This document shows, piece after piece, positions 10,196-22,018 of a DNA stretch of 64,000 bases. A program made the position numbers and the translations under genes. Below the pieces are notes generated by a model, which saw only the letters and a program-made list of their open reading frames with translations, was not told the DNA's origin and searched no databases. The DNA comes from Dictyophora rubrovolvata (taxonomy: Eukaryota > Basidiomycota > Agaricomycetes > Phallales > Phallaceae). The first letter of the stretch is position 1. Every line of letters begins with the position of its first letter. The DNA lies in contig CP114119.1 of assembly GCA_029959195.1 (NCBI GenBank), positions 2,108,001-2,172,000 of the forward strand, read 5' to 3'.

Positions 10196-10668
10196 AGCGG
10201 ACAAAGATAGCGAATTATCTGACTCGACGAGGAATCAGGACCTTCATGATTTGATTTAAGTATAAAGCACTATAATTGATCATTTGTCCCTGTGAAAACC
10301 TAGGTGTCGATATGTAATTCAAGCAGAAGGTTAATAGGGGTCGAAGCTATGATGAGTCTGCATGCTGAGCGTCATGGGTCCTTTACCAAAGCCAATCACT
10401 GGAGGTTTGCTGAATATCACATCTATCCTGTAATGAGCTGTCATAATATATAGGAGTTTTTGGATTTCAGAAGGTGCATGGCACACTCAATCCACGTATT
10501 ATTATATATAGCTGGTTATAACTCACATCCTCTGGACTCCTTTCAGGTTGTACCAGTATGTCAACGCTGCCTATGGACATCTTTGTACACATCATTGAAT
10601 TCGTTGACGATCTCAAAGATTTATTAGCCTTCGCATCGACATCTTGCACTTTACATGCCTTGATCAAA

Positions 10669-11397
10669 TGTCGCAAAAATTGAAAGGGGCTTATAATTCA
10701 AATCGGGTTTATTTACCCAACATGAAATTAATTTTGCATTTATTTTCAATTTCACGATGTATAGAGCTTAGTTTTCTCCCCTGTACCTTTATTTTCAGGT
10801 CCCTTCTCCAATGAATGCCCTGCAACTTCGCCTGAGTTGTGATCGGCTAAAAACTCATTCATTGGCTAATCTCTGAACATCTTGAATCGCACAAAAAAGA
10901 GGATGGTCTGTGCGCAAGATCAGGTTCCCATATAAACTTGGGACTTCGTTCATTTTCAAGTTGGTCATGTTGCCCCACTTAGTGGTATTCATCATATGTA
11001 CAGTAGTAGTAGTCTTGGTCTTAGTCTTAGCCTTAGTCTTAGTCTTAGTAGTCTTAGTAGTAGCAGCAGCAGTAGATTAGTCTAGTAGCAGTGGTAATTA
11101 CACTCTTTCATAGCGTATATAGACTATGTACATATATATGTTCAATATAATTTTTTTGAAAGCTACTCTGACTTGTGATTCTGTTTGAAAAAAAACAAAG
11201 TTAAAAAAAACAGGAGTAAGATGATTTACAAAAGTAAATGTTACAATGTATAAAAAACCACTGATTTAGTTTATAAACATGGCTGGCGGTTTATTGGAGC
11301 CTTGAAATGATTATAAACCAATTATAAACCCCCTCGGCGTCTGACAACCTTTTTTAGGTTTATAATGCATTATAATCCTCTAAGGATTTTTGCGACA
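10669..11397. mobile_element. Non-coding inverted-repeat element (MITE-like) inside the F-box gene
   Basis: Both ends share tgtcgcaaaaat in inverted orientation, followed by an imperfect continuation (ttgaaaggggcttataat against ccttagaggattataat). The body is AT-rich with TTATAA motifs and a CTTAGT/AGTAGC microsatellite at 11000-11090. It holds no coding sequence. I could not define a clear target duplication, so the superfamily is unknown. Confidence 0.7.
11008..11090. repeat. Microsatellite (cttagt)n and (agtagc)n
   Basis: Tandem runs based on gtcttagtctta grade into agtagcagcag inside the MITE-like element. This is simple sequence with no coding role seen. Confidence 0.8.
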
Positions 11398-13515
11398 CGT
11401 TCCTCGACATAGTGATTATCGTCGCATCGTTTGCGCAGAGTCAGCGACACACGTCTGGGAACACCTTTTGATAACTCTCAGTGCCTGCTCCTATGTTAGG
11501 TATCTGAATGCTACAACCACACGCAGTCTTCGGACCAATATTCCACGATTATGCCCGATCGATTGGGATTTTGCCGTCAACAGTAGTCTGCACTTGAACT
11601 TCGGAACGCCGCTCCCTCTTGTCGTTGACAAAGATGCTTTTCTTCAGGCCCTTTCAAAAATGGTCAACTTGAAAGTATTAGCATTCCAGACAGCGGGTCG
11701 AGGTCAAATTCCCATCGGGGCTATTTCGGAGGCGATTGAAAAGGCGGGTTGTGAATTAGAGGAAATCGACGTGTATTTCCAATTTATAAACGAAGAGGAA
11801 GAAACTCTTGATCTGGTGGATGAAGGAAACATATTCGTTCGGTATTTTGAAGAAAATAAATACTCAGAGAATCCGAGGGGATTTTCGGCAAGTTGGAAAC
11901 TTTCCTGTTATGCATATTAATTTATTTATTCACTTTGTGATAGCTATTATATGATTATCTGCCCTCACTTCGAAAATATTTTATTTATGCCGATACTTTC
12001 CCTGACAGCAACGTTTTCCTTCAGATGCTTTTGAATGCACCCAATTTAACTCACATGAATGTGACTCATGTATGCGCAGCTGTCTTTCTTTTAGGCTATT
12101 GGCCGAATCTTCAACACCTTGTAGTCTATCCTTGCGATACCCTTGAAGACGATCCCTTCGGACGCGATTATACACCAGGCATACGGATGTTCTTCAGTCG
12201 TCATTCCAAACTGATTACTTTGCGGGCCAACTACGTTCTCATTCCCGGCTGGGCTATTGAATCAGATAGTTTCCTTCCGAATCTCAGATCCCTTGGAATT
12301 ACACGCCTTACTTCTGTGGCCCCCATGATGACTTTTCATATTGGTACACGCCTCACTCATGTGGACATGAATACTGCGCTGTGTTCGTACCTCAAAGACC
12401 ATGGGATCGTGCTATACAACCTGGAAAGTTGTCAATATTGGCACGCCGACCCCAGGGCATCGACTCAAGATCTCGTCGATATAATTCCTAATATCAAGAA
12501 ACTTTACATGCTCTTTGGATACTACCAAGGGAGCAATCGACAGTTGACCGCCAACGAGGTACGCTGCAATAGGACTTGCTATCACGTTCATTGAAAAGGA
12601 ACCATAATATTCACCTAGATCATGGAACGTGTCGCTCCTTTTAGCGGTCTCAAGAGTCTGCGTACCCTCATAGGACTTTTCGACACAATTGACATAGATG
12701 ATCACCTCGAATTTATATACAGCATGCCCAGTCTCGTGTATACTCGAGTCCGAGACAAGAAGCTCTCTTCTGGACGATCACTTTCACGTTTAGAGCGGGA
12801 TAATATCGCCGGGGTGGTGAGATATGAGCCCATGAATGTTCTCCCTGACGAATGTGACATAGGCTCTTGGGGAGGATTCTATAGACGTGATATACATACC
12901 TCGGCCGAGTTTATTGGGCAACCTTTGGAATCTGGATTGCTAGTACTGAGAATATGATTTGGTTTAGGAAGGAATTTAAGAATGGATTTCGGTTGCCTTG
13001 GCTCAGTTGGTGATTTGTGTCATGCAGACGATTATAGGCACGGCACCAACGTCCTGTAGAGCTCGCGGGCTCCCATGTTCCTCGTCGTGCCTTTTGCTCC
13101 CATCATCATCGTAAACGTTACGTCCTTTACCATCAATCCATTTCCGTCGTTCGAATTTCGTTCCCACCATCCCACACAGATCCTCACTGCATTAGTCGAC
13201 CGTAGTTATGCATTCATCTTGAATACTACTGTCTTGTGTCACTCTGAGAGATGGCGTCCAAATCCGCCGAGCAAGGAGCCCGCCCACCCGGCAGTCTTAT
13301 ACCGCGTTCCGAGCACAACTCGACTCCCCCAACCTTAATCACAGACATCATCGAGGAGCGAGACGAGACAGGACGGTGCAATTTGTACATATTTACACGC
13401 TGATCACAGGGCAACTATTCGCTGGGCCTACCAAATTAAGCGCACCTATCGTGTTCCATTTCATGGGAGCGTTTGTAGTATACGCCAGGCCACAACTTGA
13501 CTCTGCACCTCGGGT

Positions 13516-15108
13516 ATGATGAAGCTGCCTGTTGACATTCTTATAGAAATCATCGAATGTGTCGACCACCCCAGAGATTTATTATCCCTTGCACTGACAG
13601 CGCGCGCCTTACATGCCGAGATCGTTCCTCGACATATTGACTATCGTCGCATTGTTTGTTGGGTATCCTATGACCATGTCTGGGAACATCTTTTGGCTCA
13701 TAACGCCTGTTCCCGCATTAGATATTTAGACATCACATGCATGTCGTGTCGTGCCTGGACAGGGGTGGAGATTCCACGAATGTGCAAAATCAGCTCGAGT
13801 TCGAAAACGATGTCTGTCGCCACGGTCGGCAGCCACAATATTGAAGTTTTTCTTCGGGCGCTCTCAAAAATGACTAACTTGAAAGTGCTCAAGTTCGATG
13901 CAACGGGTCGACGCCTTTGCCTTATATCTGAGGCAATCGGAAAAGCAAACTGTGTACGTGATCTAGTAGAGTTGGACACGTGTGTCGAGTTGCCAAGGAA
14001 AGGAGGAGCAATTGATCAGTATTTCGAAGTGAATAAAATCTCAACAAATAGAGGGCAATCCCCGGTAAGTCGGAATTTGGTACGGAAATGAAAATTTGTT
14101 CATTTTGTGATTTAGTTATTTTATGATTATCTATACTCCCTTCGAAAATATACTATCCGATGCGAAGTTCCCGGTCGTGGCACCTTTCTTCTCCAAATGC
14201 TTTTAAATGCACCCAATTTAACCCATATGAACGTATGCTCTTTACCCTCACGTACATTTCTTTTAGGTTATTGGCCAAATCTTCAACACCTCGTGCTTCC
14301 TTATCTCGGTGAATTCCAAGGAGATGATACGGGGAAGAGCTATACATATTATCTACGGACATTTTTATGCCGTCACTCAAAACTCATTACTTTCTCGGCT
14401 GAAAGGGCTCTCAGACCGGGTTGGGCTACTGAATGGGATAATTTCCTTCCGAATCTCAAATCCCTTGAATTCACCTCTTATTCTTCTCCAAATGTCCCTA
14501 TCATACCGACCCGCATCGCAGAACGCCTTACCCACTTGCGAATGTCCGCTGTGTTGCATTCGGTTCTTAAAGACCGTGGAATAGTTCTATTTAATCTGGA
14601 ATCTTGCGTATATTGGGACGCCGACCTTGAAGCATCGGTTAGAGACCTTGTCGCTGTAATTCCCAATGTCCAAAAACTTCACATTCGCTTTCAGTTTATC
14701 AAAAGGGGAATTTTTCGCTCCCCAGAAACGATAACCACTAACGAGGTATGTCGTAACAGCACGAAGCTTGACTCAATCGCAATGTTCTCATGCCGGGATC
14801 ACATTAATGCACTACACTAGACTGTGGGGTGTCTTCCCTTTTTTGCTAAATTCCAGTATCTACGCGTCCTCTCGGGAGCTTTCAACGGTGACATATCTGT
14901 CGATGATAATCCTTTCCCCGAACTACTATACGAATTCCCCAGTCTTTCGTATATTTGGGCGAAGTGGAACGGAAAATACACTCCTGAATGTTTACGTTTA
15001 GAGCGAGACAACGTTGCTCGAATGACGAGATTTGAGGCTGCAAGTGGCCTTGCCCAGGACGAGTGTGATATAGAGTCTTGGGGGGGATTTTACAGATGTA
15101 ATCCGTGA
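13516..15108 (+). CDS. F-box protein, intact tandem paralogue
   Basis: The protein starts MMKLPVDILIEIIECVDHPRD, a typical F-box, and likely binds Skp1 to bring a target to an SCF ubiquitin ligase. Exon 1 is 13516..14064. The middle exon runs from about 14195 to the GT at about 14744. Exon 3 is 14821..15108, ending in DECDIESWGGFYRCNP. The middle acceptor is unclear: the gene at 10558 has ttcag before ATGCTTTTGAATGC, but this copy has ttctccaa at the same place, so another acceptor (perhaps aag near 14165) must be used or the gene is mildly damaged. The body has repeated Leu spacing but no named domain. It belongs to the large F-box expansions common in mushrooms. Confidence 0.75.
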
Positions 15109-15991
15109 GTCAATTCTATCGCCTGAGGTCTACACCCATTAACGAGGTGTTAAAAATAGCATTGACCAACGAAGGGTGTGGACTATGCTTCATCCCGAGG
15201 AGCCTTACATTTTAGAATGATTGTCGACGATGTATTTCCTGCTGCAATCTTCGTATTTTCTCGCTATTTATACTTTTTTTCGTTAGCCCGGGGGTCGGAT
15301 GAAACGTCCGTATATCGTTGTTCCGGTACCTCGTGCGGGGGTCTTAAAGAAGCCGAAAAACGTACAGGCTGAAAATGTCCCAGTGCTATTCAACTCGATG
15401 TAATGCGTAATGTAGCTCAACATGTAGAATGTACGGTTTGGTGCGTCTATTTCATGAAATCATCCGAAGTGCACCCACCGAGAAAGTGGCCTCTGTATCT
15501 GGATGCCATTTAAACGGACCAAGAAAATGGCTTTGTATGCCTACATAACATTCAATGAACGAAGTTGCCCATAACTTACCCGTACCAGGAGTTCACCCCG
15601 GAGTATATTTTCTACCATAATCTTCAGGGTCGAGCGGATAAAACGAAAATTTGCCAACAGTTGCGTTTGATGGAGCGATAATTGCCCCCAAAACTGCCAT
15701 CATATTAAATCTATATGAATACGATAATACCCGGATATGGGATCCGGGATCAACTCCTTTACATTTGGCGACATGAGTCCTAAGTCCCTACCATAAAGTA
15801 TTTGAATCAAGCCTCCCGACCAAGCGTGAACATGACACATAAGATAAATATCGAAGACAAAATGAACGGAAGGTAAATGGATGGTGGAATATCAAGCGGA
15901 CGAGTCCGATTCAGGGGTATTAAAAAATCATAATGGTGTTGCACGCGCGAATCTTATAGGTGTGGAAGAAAAGGTGAATCCATTGGAGTGG
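15109..15991. other. Intergenic DNA between the F-box gene and SED5
   Basis: About 880 bp between the F-box gene stop and the SED5 stop. I see no convincing gene, RNA or repeat. The short open frame at 15178-15372 lacks any family feature. Confidence 0.6.
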
Positions 15992-17309
15992 CTATGAAAC
16001 GAGGATGAAAATAAGGAACTGGAACAATAATTGGTTAGGTTTAGTAATCGAATATGGATATGATGGGGGGTAACAACATACAAAGACAATGAGAACACCA
16101 AATATTTTTAGCATCAGCCATCTATTGCTTGATATATTGGCATAATATTTCAATAACTCCCGCTGAGCGCCGGAGATGTTGCTCGCTATGTCGACGGTAT
16201 CTGCATCAATCCGCTGAACAGTTTCTCGTTGTTCGGCTACCATGGTGGCTAATTGGGTAAAAATTTGACCTAGCTCTGCGATAGTGGATTCGATAGACTC
16301 GATAGCAGTGGAACGAGATTGAATGTATGAGTCCTGTTGTAGAAGGTTATTAAGTGTGTAATTTGGAGATAGTCAGGTCACAAACCTGTTGTTCCATCAG
16401 CTGCATTTGCATGTATGGGTCATTTCCTCTGCCACCAAGGCCTTCTTCCGCACTTCCGATATCCAACGCCAGAAGATCTCCATCCTGGACTTCACGACCC
16501 TTTCCTTTGGCATTCTGAGAATCTGTTCGTTGTGATGTAAACAACAAGGAGCCTGAAAAGTGCAAGTTGGTATTCTCTGCCATTTCTGTCAAGGTTAAGC
16601 TCTTACTTGTAGGCGCAGCTTGAGTCGCGGCCTGCGACGTTGTATACATGAATTGTTCTGTTCTGTCTCTAGACTCTTTCATATTCTGAGATATAGAGAT
16701 TGAAGACGTAAGATCGTGAAGAAGGACATGATATCATACCTGTGTTCGCAGTTCTAGTACGTCCTTGAAGCTTATACTTGTGTTGGCAAGCTTGCTTTGC
16801 AATAAGGTAACAACGTTCTTGTTATGTTCCTCTACCTGTGTGGCTTTCCCCCCTAGCTGAGTTTGGGCACGAACGTAAGCTTGTAAGGATGCAATATCCT
16901 TGTTAATTTTTGCAATATCTTGTTTTATCCAGTGCGTCAGTTCCTTTGATGATACGAGCGTTAACTTGAAGCATGACAATAAATACGAAAGACTCATACA
17001 TTAATCTCTGTCGGTCGATCATCGAATAGCGTTTTTCGTTTGGCCACTATTCTCCCACAGAGTTGTCAATACACGGGTAGACAAAAGGACTTATCAAGAA
17101 AACGCACATTGGGCTAATCTTCCCAAATTGGCCGTCGTCTTCGACAGATCCTTTCCAATAGATGCTGCCATCCGTGAAAACTCACTTTTATGTGTAGAAT
17201 GCTTTCCATTCTGCAGTAGCGGCTGCTTCACCGGATTCCGTGCGGCAGTGCGATTTTGGATGGAACTGACACAGGCACGAAACTCGGTTGTTCGATCTTG
17301 AACGGCCAT
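15992..17309 (-). CDS. SED5: Syntaxin-5 family Qa-SNARE (Sed5)
   Basis: Sed5 is the Golgi Qa-SNARE for ER-to-Golgi and intra-Golgi vesicle fusion. Exons read complement(15992..16018, 16082..16333, 16386..16552, 16607..16685, 16740..16943, 17000..17046, 17108..17309), giving 325 residues. The N-terminus holds the Sed5 signature DRTTEF, then SEFSRMAASIGKDLSKTT and LAKRKTLFDDRPTEIN. An N-terminal helical bundle region follows, then the SNARE helix with the central glutamine in IFTQLATMV. The protein ends in a single membrane anchor (WLMLKIFGVLIVF and a nine-codon last exon FLIFILVS). It is divergent from the GPD gene, with 304 bp between starts. Length and every splice junction fit the family. 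Confidence 0.93.
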
Positions 17310-17613
17310 TCTCGTATAACTTAAATAATCTAGGTGCGAAAGAAATAGCGGTATAGAAGGAAATCTGGTTTCTAGGCTTTTGAAGTGACTGGCGATAACA
17401 GGTACAAGTGAGGAGGACAACGCATGCTTAGTCAGAACGCCCACACGTGATCGTGCGACTTCCAGGTGAATACAGTGAATAGTGGCGCAGGTGTCGCGAT
17501 GATGCCGAATGGCAACTTCGTTGCCCAAGTACGTTTTCGCCTCTCCAACACACGGTTTACGCAGGTTTTCTCTCACACGTTGCTCCTATTCAACAACAAA
17601 TAAGCAGCACAAC
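17310..17613. promoter_or_regulatory. Shared promoter region of SED5 and GPD
   Basis: 304 bp separate the divergent start codons of two housekeeping genes. No obvious TATA element is seen; GPD has aacATGG at its start. Confidence 0.5.
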
Positions 17614-19167
17614 ATGGCTTACATTCGACAAAAATCGCAGAACGTATGCATTTTTGGCAGCGGAAATTTTGGTAAAGTTTCGCCGGTTCAAGCTTCACAG
17701 TATGGTAAAACACCCTCTAATCCTGGGCCACAAATTTTCTTTTCAGGTTCTTGTTTGGCTGATCATCTCGCCGACGCCTCGCACAATGTCTTACTGTGGT
17801 CGCGGTCTATGGCTGTGGTCAAATCGTTGAATTCTGCCCATACCCATCCGACATGTCACAAAGGGCATGTTTTTCCTGAAACTGTTCGTGCAGTTGGTCC
17901 TGATTTACCTATGAAAGAAATTTTGGATGAAATGGATGTATTAGTGTTCGCAGTCCCGACCGAAGGACTAAGGTAAATCTTTTTCCCTACCCTTTGAGAT
18001 ACTGAATACCTGAATTCTTGGGTAGATCAACGCTAGAACAGCTAAAACCTCTTTTACCAAAACTTGCACCCGCAGGTTCTGCAGCCTCTTCGTCATCCGC
18101 TATTTTGGATCGCAGTTCTCTGTTCATCTTTGTGAACAAGGGAATTGAAACCAACACTAACGCGCTTACTCTTGAGATCATTGCCGATACTTTGGGCAAA
18201 GAAATTGCATGTATCTCGTCGTTTATCGTCAGTGAAAATCGCTATTAATACCCACCACATTTACTGAAGCCGCAATATAGTCAGGCCCATCTTTCGCAAC
18301 AGAAAGTCTGTCTATTTTTTAAAACCGAACCGCGCCTTTTTTCATGTTACGTCTTTCAGTCGTTCGTAGACAACCCACAACGGTATCCGTATCTTCATTA
18401 TCAAAAGAACATGCTCAACGAACATCGGGGCTTTTTCATCAGCCTTGGTTCAGATGGTAATCGACCTTTTTTTTGGCTAGAGATTTCATTCTCAAACTCT
18501 TCACAGTTACACAGGTTCCGATCCGATTGGCGTAGAGTTAGCCGGTGCCTTGAAAAACGTGTATGCTATCGCGGCCGGTGTAGCAGAAGGTTTGGGTTAC
18601 GAAAACAACACTCGTGCTGGTATGTTTCGCGATTCTCTGCTGCTGAACAAGTGTCGTCATTTTGCTTTTGTATTAGGGCTGATCACACGAGCTCTGGCTG
18701 AAATGACTCGAATTGGAACTGCTTACGGCGCAGCTCCTCTGACATTCTTGACATTAGCTGGTGTAGGAGATCTATTTTTGACGTGTAGTTCGAAAACGAG
18801 TAGAAACTTTACCGTTGGATATCGGTTAGGTCAAGGAGAAAAGCTACAGGATATCTTGGACAGCCTAGGAAGTGTCGCCGAAGGGGTTGCGACAGCCAAA
18901 GGGTTGAAAGCTATCCTCGACAGACTAGGTCTTAGTGCCCCCATTGCTCAAGGTGTCTATGGAATTCTATATGACGGTAAGCTCGTTTCTTGAAAGTGAG
19001 ACTGTCTACTCTTCACTGACGTTTTCGCACATACAGATGTTTCTCCATTAGAACAGGCTAGATGGCTGATGGAACATCCTCCCGTCGCTGAGATTGATCT
19101 TCCGTGTGATATCGGATCAGCTGCTCGAAAGCTATTAACAAAACTTGGGATTGAACAAAACATCTGA
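17614..19167 (+). CDS. GPD1: Glycerol-3-phosphate dehydrogenase (NAD+)
   Basis: This cytosolic enzyme converts dihydroxyacetone phosphate and NADH to glycerol-3-phosphate, feeding lipid and glycerol synthesis. Exons are 17614..17671, 17747..17972, 18026..18227, 18281..18305, 18360..18456, 18507..18976 and 19037..19167, giving 402 residues. A Rossmann glycine motif is near the N-terminus (CIFGSGNFGS). FVNKGIE, FISGPSFATE, HQPWFR, YTGSDPIGVELAGALKNVYA (with the catalytic lysine in ALKN) and ENNTRA follow in family order. Exon 4 is only 25 bp. Gene length fits the family, and the product has no obvious targeting sequence. Confidence 0.95.
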
Positions 19168-19479
19168 TAATCAGGATTAATCCCTTGTCGGTTGCATCGC
19201 ATCTAACACAAAATTCATATACTACCCCCAATATACTAGATTTGTCAAGGACGAAAAGGAACAAATGACTTGGAGTGACCAAGTGACCAAGGACGACTTC
19301 AGATGCTTTGAATTAGTATCTTATTATTGACGGGAGGTCGTGCACATACATGGCTGGACAGTCGCAAATTGGGATCAACAAACGGCAATCAACCTCATCC
19401 GGACCCCATTTATGCCACATATCAAGATCGAAGTGTCTTGGCCCGACATACAATGTTGAGGCGATTCTGCACTTTCACT

Positions 19480-20069
19480 CCCATATGGTTTGATTGCATT
19501 GCCATGGCCGGATAAGACGGGCATCGAGTTTAAAGACCTCAGCTTGGCTCTGAACTATCCACGGCATTACCTATCCACCTGAGTAGCTACCGTCCACCAC
19601 ATTCATTTGGCACTCAATACCATGACCCCAAATCAACCTTTGTCCTTAGACTTGACGTGTCTATGGCTACAAACTGAAATTACATGTCCCGATACATGAG
19701 GTTCGATCGAGAGCCATGTTGTTGGGTTTCATTGCCACCGGGTCGATGTTCAACCTTGTTTGAAGGTGAACATTAAACAATTTCGCGCTCCATACAAGTT
19801 CAAGTGTCAATGCAAATATCAACACAGCTTCCTAACGCTCTTTCAAAGCCGTGGTTGTTCGTTCATGACGCCGATCTAGGCGTGAAGTCTTCTGAACTAT
19901 TGTCAGCTCTGGCCCAATGGCCGAAGCTTCTTGTATCTGCAATTGATATTGACGACATAAGGTTGGACAATGACAATACGTCCTGCGTGGGACTGACGAG
20001 CTTGAAAGGGAAAGAATCCGAAAGGAGACGACTAGGTCAGAACTGAAGAGGGAACTGGAACATGGCTAG
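19480..20069 (+). pseudogene. Decayed C-terminal third of an HD1 homeodomain gene
   Basis: Several blocks line up in order with the HD1b C-terminal region. At about 19509, ggataagacgggcatcga matches agataagacgggcgtcga (7599). At 19615-19700, actcaatacc, then LTCLWLQTEI and CPDT, match LTSLWPQTEISLPGT. At about 20010, ELERERIRKE-like codons ending GAACATGGCTAG match the terminal LERERARLEELERELEDD helix and stop. Stops and frame changes interrupt it. No homeodomain is found upstream, so only the tail remains. It is a host-gene fossil about 11 kb from the living HD1 pair, placed tail to tail with the gene at 20350. Confidence 0.7.
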
Positions 20070-20108
20070 GTATTGTTCTCCGTCCTTGTCGGTCAGCGTG
20101 GAAATTTA

Positions 20109-20306
20109 TCAAACATAATGTTTGCCATGTTTTTGCTTTGCCACTCGCAATGCAATCCGCATTGCTTCGGATAGCCCATTTTGTTGCGGTGTATTAGTGC
20201 ATACCAAAGTAAACATATTCAGTTTGTGTTTTCGTACCGAAAGACTATCCAGTAGGCCTTCATTGTGTTGTTCATGTAGGTGTAGATTACGCTGTAAGAT
20301 TTCCAA
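20109..20306 (-). mobile_element. Short Ty1/copia-like integrase fossil
   Basis: On the minus strand a short open stretch contains TNTPQQNGLSEAMR, resembling the conserved TPQQNG.AER region of Ty1/copia integrases. No LTRs or other parts are seen nearby. It is a small broken remnant of an LTR retrotransposon, lying between the HD1 relic and the next gene. Confidence 0.4.
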
Positions 20307-20349
20307 TGTCTGGTATATTACGTCTAAAAAAACTTGAAAGCATCTTCAA

Positions 20350-21303
20350 CTAATCTTCATCCTCCGCCATGAGATCATCGAGAATTCGGGTGCCAATTGG
20401 TTCTACAAGTTCTTTCAGTTTTGTTCTTGTTCTTCTGTATAGCGCGGGGCATCTCTTACCAGATGGACGTTTGGGATGTCGGCTCCTATAAGCAGCTAAA
20501 GGTGATGAGTTGACCGAGTCAACAGAGAACGAGGACATTCCGGATTGATTGAAGTTCAAAGGACTCCCTAACGGAGAATTGATTGTGTAGTTAATCAGTC
20601 GAGATTGTGAAGAGACAGGTGTCGATGCATATCCTGAGCTTCCAAAGGTGTTGCCTGATGCTGAGAAAGGCGATTTCTAATATAGATATAGAGGGTAATT
20701 TAGCCACCAGAGTTATGTTGATGAGACGACTTGGTAACGTACAAATGATGTTCCTAAGTCTTTGATTGGTCTTTTGACTGGTGTTGTGAGTGCTGGAGGT
20801 TTTGCAGGTGTTTTGAGTGCAGGATAAGGCGGGCGGGGGTAACGAAGCGAAATGAGAGCAACAAGGATGTTGAACCCGAATACGACAGAAAGCAAACCGA
20901 GTTCTTGACATGCGCGTTTTAGCAAAGTAGTACTATACAGGATAATAATACCCAACCCACCTATGATATGAAATGTTCCTAACCAGGAAGCAGGGATGAG
21001 GAATATTTTGACTCGAGGATATATAGGGAAGAACCAGTTCAGGAATAAGATAATGAAGACTGCTCCGACGTTGTTTCTGAGCATTATCAGCGCAGGTTCA
21101 CGTGGAACACGCATTGTCCATTTCGTTCTCGGTGGCTGAGCAGGGCTTGAAGGTGGTGGTGGAAGCATGAGCGAGCGATGTGCTGCCAAGCCGCAGAGAA
21201 GTGAACGCGTAGCGGAAGCAATTTTCCTCGCGCCCGTCCACACCGCCATGTCTGCCAGCTCTTTGGCAAGGATAATCACTTCCAAGGCGGTAAATCTGGC
21301 CTG
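20350..21303 (-). CDS. Two-membrane-segment protein, possible POM34-type nuclear pore membrane protein
   Basis: The clearest part is a Pro-rich linker (LPPPPSSPAQPPRTKWTMR) followed by two hydrophobic segments: NVGAVFIILFLNWFFPIYP, then WLGTFHIIGGLGIIILYSTT. A further hydrophobic stretch (LLSVVFGFNILVALISL) and a basic, Thr/Pro-rich tail follow. Introns separate the tail exons, which end at MAEDED and a stop at 20350. The layout recalls the pore-membrane nucleoporin Pom34, but I cannot confirm this by eye. An acceptor (ctttttcag) sits just before 21303; the frame is also open further upstream to about 21564, so the start is not fixed. The 3' end is duplicated as a relic at 10140-10195. Confidence 0.5.
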
Positions 21304-21512
21304 AAAAAGCAAAAAGAAAAGTCTTATTTCTTCTTCTTCCATGGCTGAAAGAAAAGTGCGGTTTATAAGGGAGCTGAAGCTCTCCAAGTTCTGAGCACTA
21401 CAGACCCCGTCTTTCTCGATGATTTTGAACACTTCAGACTCTGCTCTTCCCGTGTCGAATTCATCCGGTATGTGCTGTAGTTTCACTCTTTCAATCGCCT
21501 TGATCTGAGCGT

Positions 21513-21911
21513 ATGTCCTTAGAATTGAAAGATATACCCCTTTCAGCAATCTTGAGCCTACCATCCCCGACCGCAACGGCGTCTACTTTGAATTTATCTC
21601 CCACATCTCTCACTGCTAATTCATCCGTCGCGCCTCCAGAAAATTTAACCAATCTAACATTCTTCAATCTCGATACTCAAGATCCACCCTTTGTCTCGCA
21701 TGTAGACATCCTGCTTATATTCACTGCGTATGCGATCTTAATCATGTGCATCCTCTTTTTGCTTTGCTTGCTGGTATACGCGTACCGGCCGTGGCCATTC
21801 AATGGCACAATCCCGTGCATTTGCTGTCATGATCACGAAGGTTGGTGGCCTTTCATGTCAAAGGAACTTTCTGTAAAACTAACATGTACTTTTAACTTAG
21901 TATCATCATAA
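21513..21911 (+). CDS. Hypothetical small single-pass membrane protein
   Basis: An open frame of 132 residues starts MSLELKDIPLSAIL. It has a Thr/Ser-rich region with several N-x-S/T sites, then one clear membrane segment (ILLIFTAYAILIMCILFLLC) and a short Cys-containing tail. I do not recognise it. It overlaps the upstream open stretch of the minus-strand gene, so either this frame or that extension is likely not real. The membrane segment makes chance less likely but does not prove a gene. Confidence 0.3.
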   Translation: MSLELKDIPLSAILSLPSPTATASTLNLSPTSLTANSSVAPPENLTNLTFFNLDTQDPPFVSHVDILLIFTAYAILIMCILFLLCLLVYAYRPWPFNGTIPCICCHDHEGWWPFMSKELSVKLTCTFNLVSS

Positions 21912-22018
21912 ATATCACCATGTGAATAACGCTTGGTTAATTGCGTCTCTAGCTTGTGAGGTCCCATCTGAGGGCTATCGACTTGTTCTTCGAAATATCG
22001 GAATTTGTGGCACTTCAC

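Larger units (their letters stand above)
10558..12957 (+). pseudogene. F-box protein gene, disrupted by an insertion
   Basis: The first exon opens with an F-box at residues 1-40 (LPMDIFVHIIEFVDDLKDLL, then ASTSCTLHAL). F-box proteins recruit substrates to SCF ubiquitin ligases. The coding sequence is cut at 10669 by a 727-bp inverted-repeat element and resumes at 11397 with RHSDYRRIVC, which matches PRHIDYRRIVC in the neighbouring intact copy. Further exons are recognised at about 11397-11890, 12025-12560 and 12622-12957 by alignment with the gene at 13516. These encode a leucine-rich C-terminal region of the type found in mushroom F-box families. Unless the insert is spliced out, the product would stop after about 38 residues. 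It is a tandem paralogue of 13516-15108. Confidence 0.75.

Noticed and set aside
12990-13060. tRNA A-box-like string TGGCTCAGTTGG
   Set aside because: No B box at the right distance and no cloverleaf could be drawn.
17509-17700. Longer N-terminus for GPD starting at 17509
   Set aside because: The ATG at 17614 gives the normal length and context; the upstream frame is not in the GPD frame order and overlaps the SED5 promoter side.
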